The notes under the pieces: model-generated
What the model saw: the letters and a program-made list of their open reading frames with translations, nothing else
What the model was told of the DNA's origin: nothing
The model's database searches: none
Shown: in pieces, positions 1 to 3,539 of the stretch
Layout: each line of letters starts with the position of its first letter
Numbering within the stretch: the first letter of the stretch is position 1
Source of the DNA: Kiritimatiellia bacterium
Lineage (GTDB): Bacteria > Verrucomicrobiota > Kiritimatiellia > RFP12 > UBA1067
Reading direction: 5' to 3'
Length of the DNA stretch: 9,508 bases
Assembly: GCA_017936245.1 (NCBI GenBank)
Contig: JAGBFY010000085.1
Span: 1 to 9,508 of the forward strand
Translations under genes and position numbers: made by a program

Positions 1-148
1 ATGCCGATTTTAAGGGAAATAACAAAATCCATCAACACACGCGTTTAGAAAACAACCTCAATAAGTAAAATAATTCCGCGCCATAAGCACGGAATCATGT
101 GTTATTACTCAGAAATCTTTAGCTATGGGATAGCAATGATTCCGGTCA
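1..148. other. Left-edge intergenic stretch with no supported gene
   Basis: This AT-rich stretch follows the stop of the DUF2235 gene. A plus-strand frame is open from base 1 to a TAG at 46-48, but 15 codons at a window edge cannot be called a gene. They could be the tail of a gene lying further left or chance. The only structure I see is a short hairpin at 73-95, listed separately. Confidence 0.5.
73..95 (-). terminator. Weak candidate terminator after the DUF2235 gene
   Basis: ATTCCG (73-78) and CGGAAT (90-95) form a 6-bp perfect stem around an 11-nt loop. On the minus strand, the direction of the DUF2235 gene, the stem is followed by TATTTTACTTATT, which is U-rich though interrupted. It lies about 55 nt beyond the TGA. 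The short, only half-GC stem and broken U tract make this a weak intrinsic terminator at best. Confidence 0.3.
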
Positions 149-1021
149 TCATATCATCGCCTTCACCACCTTGCACAGCGGATGCTCGCGAAGGTGCGTC
201 AAAACCCGCGTTGGGGACGGAAGCAATCCCCATATATTGGTCGCCTCGTCCTGCGAATCATGGATGACAACCGATGACGGATCCACATCCTTCTTGAATT
301 CGATTCCCGGCTTGATCCGCAGTCCACGGTCGATGGCTGGCTGAGCGATCCAGCCAAGCGCGACATCAGCCACTTCATGGTTGTCAGGATAAATGCCACC
401 GACATCGCTGTGGCTGCCGGGGAATACAACTTCCTCAACGTTCTCCCCTTCCATCGGCACATAATCGAAAAAGCATCTTCTCTCATCCCTCGCCACCGCA
501 TGGCGCGCAAACCCGACCTTGTCCGGAACGCGCCTGTGCCTCTCTCCATCTATACCAACCGATGAATCGACCGTATCCCACACTCCCAGATAATCGACAT
601 GGCCCGGCAGCAGACGCCGTTCCTTGCGGAACGCATTGATGGCCTCGGGGTAGTGTCCGCCCATCCACCATTTGAACACCTTCCGTGCATCATATGCATC
701 TGTCGCAATTCCGCAGTTGCATATCAGATCGGCCAGCACACGGGCGACAAGCGCACCTCTCGAAAAACCAAAAATGAAGATTTTGGTTTCTTCCGCCGGA
801 CGGAACCTTTGCGCCAGCCATTCATAGTGGCGCAGCACGATGTTGACCGTTCCAAACCCGAAGATATGCCCAGTGATTACGGCGCCTATCTTCGTCCCTG
901 GCCCACGTTCAAGATTGACGCACTGCCGCGCGTCCTGGACACATGCCTCAGCAAGGACGGATACATTCGTCCGTTCATGGACCCCTTTACCGGTACCTTC
1001 TGTCAGCAGCACATACGTCAT
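149..1021 (-). CDS. DUF2235 alpha/beta-hydrolase (Tle1-like phospholipase fold), stand-alone
   Basis: The 290-aa protein has the hallmarks of the DUF2235 family, alpha/beta hydrolases that include the catalytic domain of Tle1 type VI phospholipase effectors. Seen in the sequence: an N-terminal strand with TEGTGKG (the family usually has DGTGN, so Asp is Glu here); the nucleophile elbow GFSRGA with Ser87; LGVWDTV with Asp149; and FPGSHSDVGGIY with His204. These three match the Ser-Asp-His triad of the family, so the enzyme looks intact. There is no signal peptide or membrane segment, and it lacks the long C-terminal anchoring region of Tle1 proteins, so it is close to a minimal catalytic domain. 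No VgrG, PAAR or immunity gene is in the window. The ATG at 1021 is the only usable start, because the next Met is about residue 120 and the first strand is needed. No Shine-Dalgarno precedes it; a TATAAT lies 7 nt upstream. The substrate is unknown; a lipid or other ester is inferred only from the family. Confidence 0.85.
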   Translation of the reverse strand: MTYVLLTEGTGKGVHERTNVSVLAEACVQDARQCVNLERGPGTKIGAVITGHIFGFGTVNIVLRHYEWLAQRFRPAEETKIFIFGFSRGALVARVLADLICNCGIATDAYDARKVFKWWMGGHYPEAINAFRKERRLLPGHVDYLGVWDTVDSSVGIDGERHRRVPDKVGFARHAVARDERRCFFDYVPMEGENVEEVVFPGSHSDVGGIYPDNHEVADVALGWIAQPAIDRGLRIKPGIEFKKDVDPSSVVIHDSQDEATNIWGLLPSPTRVLTHLREHPLCKVVKAMI

Positions 1022-1028
1022 GCCAGAA

Positions 1029-1037
1029 ATTATACCA
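1029..1037 (-). promoter_or_regulatory. Extended -10 promoter of the DUF2235 gene, likely leaderless
   Basis: On the minus strand TGG-TATAAT gives a perfect -10 hexamer (1029-1034) with the extended -10 TG (1036-1037). Only 7 nt (1022-1028) separate the hexamer from the ATG, so transcription would begin at or next to the start codon. No good -35 hexamer occurs 16-18 nt upstream; a dyad occupies that place. Extended -10 promoters can work without a -35, which fits, but initiation here is inferred. Confidence 0.45.
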
Positions 1038-1059
1038 CAGACAACAATTACCTCTGTGG
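1035..1059. promoter_or_regulatory. Operator-like dyad abutting the DUF2235 -10 box
   Basis: CCACAGA (1035-1041), 11 nt, then TCTGTGG (1053-1059) is a perfect 7-bp inverted repeat. Its centres are 18 nt apart, close to two helical turns. Its proximal arm touches the TATAAT and it covers the region where a -35 element would sit. That layout suits a dimeric regulator. As a terminator for the upstream gene it is poor, since no T-run follows. Confidence 0.4.
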
Positions 1060-1118
1060 ATCATTTTCATCACCGTTCAAGTCACGTCATTTGTGGCCGG
1101 AAATGCTAGAATGCATCA

Positions 1119-1134
1119 CGTTTCATCACCCAAC
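1119..1134 (-). repeat. 16-nt repeat copy downstream of the 401-aa gene
   Basis: GTTGGGTGATGAAACG on the minus strand is identical to 1560-1575 inside the 401-aa gene. The internal copy encodes LGDET. This copy lies after the TGA but in phase with the present frame, where it would again read LGDET followed by TGA. The surrounding 1119-1168 is a purine-rich tract with several GGGATG or GGTGATG motifs. Confidence 0.6.
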
Positions 1135-1160
1135 TCCCATCCCGCGTTACGCATCCCCCA

Positions 1161-2366
1161 TCACCCACAACTAACCTCCCGCGTATCGCTCTTCAACCTT
1201 CGCTCCCACAATGATTTCGTCCGCACCGTAATCTTGCGTTTGTATTTCGCCTTCCAGCTTTCCAGCATATTGGCTTCTTCTACCATCTCCGGATCGGTCA
1301 GTGACACCAGTCGTTCTACAAGTGCTGTCTGGCGGCGCTTCCCATTCCCTACCGGTCTCATCACTTCTACATATACCGCCCTCGCCCGCAGTATATCCAC
1401 TTCATCCACCTCACACAATCGCTTCCCTCCGCATTTTATCCCCTTTCCTAAGATTTCATCCGCACCATAATCTTGTTTTGATGCTTCTTTACCTATAATC
1501 TCAGTTTTGCCGACATCAAAGTGCTGTTTCTCGGCGGAATTAGCATTTTCAGCAACTGGCGTTTCATCACCCAACACCGCAGACAGCGGCAGAGGATCGC
1601 ATATATCCAACACTTGCCGCATCCGCTTTGCCGCCGCTTTATAAGCCATTACCCTTGAATACACCACATAAAGCGCCGGTATTTCCATCTGTAGCCAGCC
1701 CTTTATGCCGGAGCGGCGCCCGATTATCGCACCATTTTCATCCCGGAGAAGCGAATTATCCACATAACATTCTAAATCTTCCATCAAGCTGCCGAAGCGA
1801 AGCAGTGCCTCATTTGAATCCTTTACCTTTGTCCAAGCGTCAAGAATCTCCTCTTTCGTGGGGCAGGCGTTGAGCGTCATACGCATACGAATCTTGCGGC
1901 GCTCTTCAGAAAGCGATTGGCGGCGGATACGCTCCTGTTCGTAGTAATACGGCCTGATTACTTCATGTTTTGCGCGATCTATGCGTCTAGTGAGCTCCTT
2001 TCGGAGAAATGATGCCGCTAGCCATGTAATTTCAAATAACGTCACCCAGCCCATCGTATACATCGAGGGCCGGGAATAATTCAACAGTCTTTTGCCTTCT
2101 TCCAACGATATTCCCTGATAACGACAGAACTTCGCCATACCATCGGTCATTTCACATAAATCGCCGAAGGCTTTGCGCTTTGCAGTCGCACGGTGGCGTT
2201 TTGACTCGGCACGCCTTGCGCGTTCGTCATGAATCTTCCGCTCCACAGGTTCGTATTTCGCCATCCATGCATTGAATTTGCGAATGGACTCACGCTCCGA
2301 ATCACAAAAGCGGCTGTTAACGGCAATTGGAGCTTCCATTCCTAATTTTGAATCACTTCTTTTCAT
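1161..2366 (-). CDS. Hypothetical basic, helical 401-aa protein with a probable 3' frameshift
   Basis: I do not assign a known family. The protein is rich in Lys, Arg and Glu. It has a charged helical N-terminal half (residues about 20-165 with ERKIHDERARRAESKR and RRKIRMRM), a compact middle part with GIKGWL at 220-225 followed by PALYVVY and YKAAAKRMRQ, and a looser C-terminal third. There is no signal peptide, so it is probably cytoplasmic; the basic helices would suit nucleic-acid binding, but that is only inference. A reading frame extends to a TTG at 2384, but ATG 2366 is preferred because AAGGGAG (2375-2381) lies 8 nt before it; a TTG start would overlap that site. A good promoter lies just upstream. 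Composition is visibly lower in GC than the rightward operon (22 of 60 bases at 1441-1500 against 41 of 60 at 5461-5520, counted by eye), hinting at transfer. The peptide QDYGADEI (residues about 298-305) recurs near the 3' end in the -1 frame, so the last 30 or so residues as called are probably not the native C-terminus. Confidence 0.7.
   Translation of the reverse strand: MKRSDSKLGMEAPIAVNSRFCDSERESIRKFNAWMAKYEPVERKIHDERARRAESKRHRATAKRKAFGDLCEMTDGMAKFCRYQGISLEEGKRLLNYSRPSMYTMGWVTLFEITWLAASFLRKELTRRIDRAKHEVIRPYYYEQERIRRQSLSEERRKIRMRMTLNACPTKEEILDAWTKVKDSNEALLRFGSLMEDLECYVDNSLLRDENGAIIGRRSGIKGWLQMEIPALYVVYSRVMAYKAAAKRMRQVLDICDPLPLSAVLGDETPVAENANSAEKQHFDVGKTEIIGKEASKQDYGADEILGKGIKCGGKRLCEVDEVDILRARAVYVEVMRPVGNGKRRQTALVERLVSLTDPEMVEEANMLESWKAKYKRKITVRTKSLWERRLKSDTREVSCG
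1213..1236 (-). repeat. 3' copy of a 24-nt coding repeat, out of frame in the present gene
   Basis: This 24-nt stretch matches 1452-1475 at 22 of 24 positions. Read in the -1 frame it encodes QDYGADEI, the same peptide as the internal copy, and both differences are silent (TAC/TAT and GAC/GAT). Read in the frame of the called gene it gives KITVRT and both differences change amino acids (ACG/ATG). Confidence 0.75.
1452..1475 (-). repeat. Internal copy of the 24-nt coding repeat (QDYGADEI)
   Basis: This copy is in frame in the 401-aa gene and encodes QDYGADEI. It pairs with 1213-1236, about 240 nt further toward the 3' end. Sequence on either side of the two copies does not match beyond a few bases. 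Confidence 0.75.
1560..1575 (-). repeat. 16-nt repeat copy inside the 401-aa gene (LGDET)
   Basis: This is the in-gene partner of 1119-1134, encoding LGDET at residues about 265-269, just after a DPLPLSAV segment. It marks the boundary between the ordered middle part of the protein and the looser C-terminal third. Confidence 0.6.
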
Positions 2367-2399
2367 AACCATAACTCCCTTCAAAAATCAAGCAATCGA

Positions 2400-2428
2400 A
2401 GAATACCAAACTTCCGACGCAATGTCAA
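2400..2428 (-). promoter_or_regulatory. Sigma70-type promoter of the 401-aa gene
   Basis: On the minus strand a perfect TTGACA (-35, 2423-2428) is followed after exactly 17 nt by TATTCT (-10, 2400-2405, four of six consensus bases). Transcription would begin near 2393, giving a leader of about 27 nt that contains the AAGGGAG ribosome binding site at 2375-2381. The position, spacing and leader all fit the ATG at 2366. Confidence 0.65.
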
Positions 2429-2472
2429 GATTACGGTACGGATGAATATTGATGGGGCATAAATCTAAATTT

Positions 2473-2502
2473 TTCGGCAGGATTTTAACCTGAATTCGGC
2501 AG
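2473..2502 (-). repeat. Two CTGCCGAA boxes 22 nt apart upstream of the promoter
   Basis: CTGCCGAA occurs on the minus strand at 2473-2480 and 2495-2502, a 22-nt period that places both on about the same helix face. They lie about 45-75 nt upstream of the TTGACA. A third copy in the opposite orientation is at 2641-2648. This is a plausible regulator binding pattern, but no regulator is known. Confidence 0.4.
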
Positions 2503-2650
2503 TTGAAACTTCAAAAAAATCATTTCACCCTTGGAAACATTGTTTCAAATCGCTTTCCGGGTTTCAGCAAATGGGTGAAAGGCTAAAATGTCACATAACC
2601 CAATGTTTTCAATGGTGAACCGTTTATTTACACCGCCCAACTGCCGAATT
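2493..2650. repeat. 158-nt stretch bounded by a perfect 13-nt inverted repeat, with nested dyads
   Basis: AATTCGGCAGTTG (2493-2505) is the exact reverse complement of CAACTGCCGAATT (2638-2650). Inside it, TTTCACCC (2523-2530) pairs with GGGTGAAA (2573-2580), and within that GAAAC (2534-2538) pairs with GTTTC (2542-2546), so the pairings are nested. The outer arms do not extend, and I see no target-site duplication. It could be a small MITE-like element, a structured RNA, or a compound operator region. Confidence 0.55.
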
Positions 2651-2661
2651 TATTGCTCCGG

Positions 2662-2703
2662 CAATGATATGTTATGGGGCAACAATGATATGTTGTGGGG
2701 CAA
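2662..2703. repeat. Tandem duplication of a 21-nt unit
   Basis: Two head-to-tail units, 2662-2682 and 2683-2703, differ at one position (ATGATATGTTATGGGG against ATGATATGTTGTGGGG in their cores). The 21-nt period is two helical turns. It lies between the inverted-repeat stretch and the REP-like hairpin. Confidence 0.75.
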
Positions 2704-2712
2704 AATTGGTAG

Positions 2713-2734
2713 GGCGGGCTGTCCTCAGTCCGCC
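2713..2734. repeat. REP-like hairpin
   Basis: GGCGGGCTG (2713-2721), a 4-nt loop, and CAGTCCGCC (2726-2734) form a 9-bp stem with one G-T/U wobble. It lies about 100 nt past the stop of the SGNH gene in the direction of transcription. No T-run follows directly, so it is more like a REP-type extragenic palindrome than a classical terminator, though it could still protect or end the operon transcript. Confidence 0.5.
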
Positions 2735-2758
2735 ACGGCGCGTTGGGGACAATGCCGT

Positions 2759-2773
2759 TATTGTGTCACAATA
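2759..2773. promoter_or_regulatory. 15-nt perfect palindrome
   Basis: TATTGTG-T-CACAATA is a perfect dyad around a single central base. The TGTG/CACA half-sites recall operators of many dimeric regulators but the spacing is not that of a CRP or FNR site. On the plus strand it is followed by TTTAATT, too weak for a terminator call. Confidence 0.35.
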
Positions 2774-2833
2774 TTTAATTGCCGCATCTATAGGTCTAAC
2801 GCAGTGACGCATAGATACGGAGGTCGTAGCCAT

Positions 2834-3538
2834 TTATAGATCTTTCTGAAGCCGAGCGGCAACAAGCTTCCCAAGCCTTTCGGAAGCAGACTTGGTAAAA
2901 TGGCAGTAGTCGGCATAATCGGATGCCGGCCATTTCTCGGTGACGGCGAACAGATCATTGACTTCGACGCCTTCAGACCGCGCAACCCGTATGCCCTCGG
3001 AGTTGTAGAGCCTGATGGACTGTGTGGTGCGCGGATTTCCCCCCAACCGGCCATTGGGGTTCATCGGCGTCGTGGTGGCGAACACTATTTTGGCTTCAGG
3101 CCAATACCGGCGAATACGACGGATGATCATCCGGACGTTCCTGCCGTACTCATCAACCGTGGTCAGAGGAGACGCGTCGCCGTCCCAGTGCGCGGCATCC
3201 CAATGTCCGCAATTAAACTGCACAATCTTCGGTGAAGCGACGAGTCCCCGCCAAAATGCAAGCGAAATCAGAATGTTCTGCGAACTCCGGCAATTCTCCT
3301 TCGGCCACTTAACCTCGGCCCTGCCGCGCAGCGTCTGCTCGACATACCGGCAGTAGCCAATGCGTATGGAGTCGCCGATCAACAGGATTTCCGGAAGATC
3401 GGACGTCCTTTCGGCAGGCTTTCGCGACGCCTCTTCAATATGAACCGGTCGCACCTGCGGCTTTTCGGCGCATTGTCCGTCAACCGCCGACATTGCGGCA
3501 ATCACCGCCGCCGCAACAACAACAAACCTTCCCGGCAT
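2834..3538 (-). CDS. Secreted SGNH/GDSL-family esterase
   Basis: The 234-aa protein starts with a signal peptide (MPGRFVVVAAAVIAAMSAVDGQCA) and then shows the SGNH hydrolase blocks: ILLIGDSI with nucleophile Ser57, FNCGHWD at 108-114 in the place of the usual GxND block (an FNxGxxD form), and DYCHFT with Asp210 and His213 completing the Ser-Asp-His set. The family cleaves esters, often acetyl groups on polysaccharides; deacetylation of the polymer attacked by the neighbouring glycosidases is a reasonable inference, with the substrate unknown. A GTG at 3547 is in frame, but ATG 3538 is chosen because AGGGG (3547-3551) lies 8 nt before it and the GTG would overlap that site. The ATG comes 1 nt after the TGA of the GH2 gene, so translation is probably coupled. 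It is the last gene of the operon. Confidence 0.85.
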   Translation of the reverse strand: MPGRFVVVAAAVIAAMSAVDGQCAEKPQVRPVHIEEASRKPAERTSDLPEILLIGDSIRIGYCRYVEQTLRGRAEVKWPKENCRSSQNILISLAFWRGLVASPKIVQFNCGHWDAAHWDGDASPLTTVDEYGRNVRMIIRRIRRYWPEAKIVFATTTPMNPNGRLGGNPRTTQSIRLYNSEGIRVARSEGVEVNDLFAVTEKWPASDYADYCHFTKSASERLGKLVAARLQKDL

Positions 3539-3539
3539 A

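Larger units (their letters stand above)
2367..2833. other. Structured intergenic region between operon end and 401-aa gene
   Basis: About 450 nt between the SGNH stop and the 401-aa start has no gene I accept. It holds, from left to right, the ribosome binding site and promoter of the 401-aa gene, the CTGCCGAA boxes, the inverted-repeat stretch, the 21-nt tandem units, the REP-like hairpin and the 15-nt palindrome. A plus-strand frame of 83 codons runs through these repeats and is rejected. Confidence 0.6.

Noticed and set aside
149..1021. Type VI secretion effector module
   Set aside because: The catalytic domain matches, but no VgrG, PAAR, Hcp, chaperone or immunity gene is present, so the role is left open.
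1235..1262. Programmed -1 ribosomal frameshift
   Set aside because: The AAA runs do not form an XXXYYYZ heptamer in the needed phase, so an indel is the simpler explanation.
599..1470. Plus-strand frames over the DUF2235 and 401-aa genes
   Set aside because: They cover several unrelated features, including the promoter dyad, and show no motif. The minus strand carries the recognisable DUF2235 protein.
2364..2384. Upstream TTG (2384) and ATG (2372) starts for the 401-aa gene
   Set aside because: The ribosome binding site AAGGGAG at 2375-2381 overlaps or is too near them, while ATG 2366 has ideal 8-nt spacing.
2662..2703. CRISPR array
   Set aside because: There are only two directly abutting units with no spacers and no cas gene nearby.
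2588..2839. Plus-strand frame of 83 codons with an AAAGG 5 nt before the ATG
   Set aside because: It runs through the tandem repeat, the REP-like hairpin and the palindrome and into the 3' end of the SGNH gene. Its repeated peptides follow DNA repeats, not a fold.
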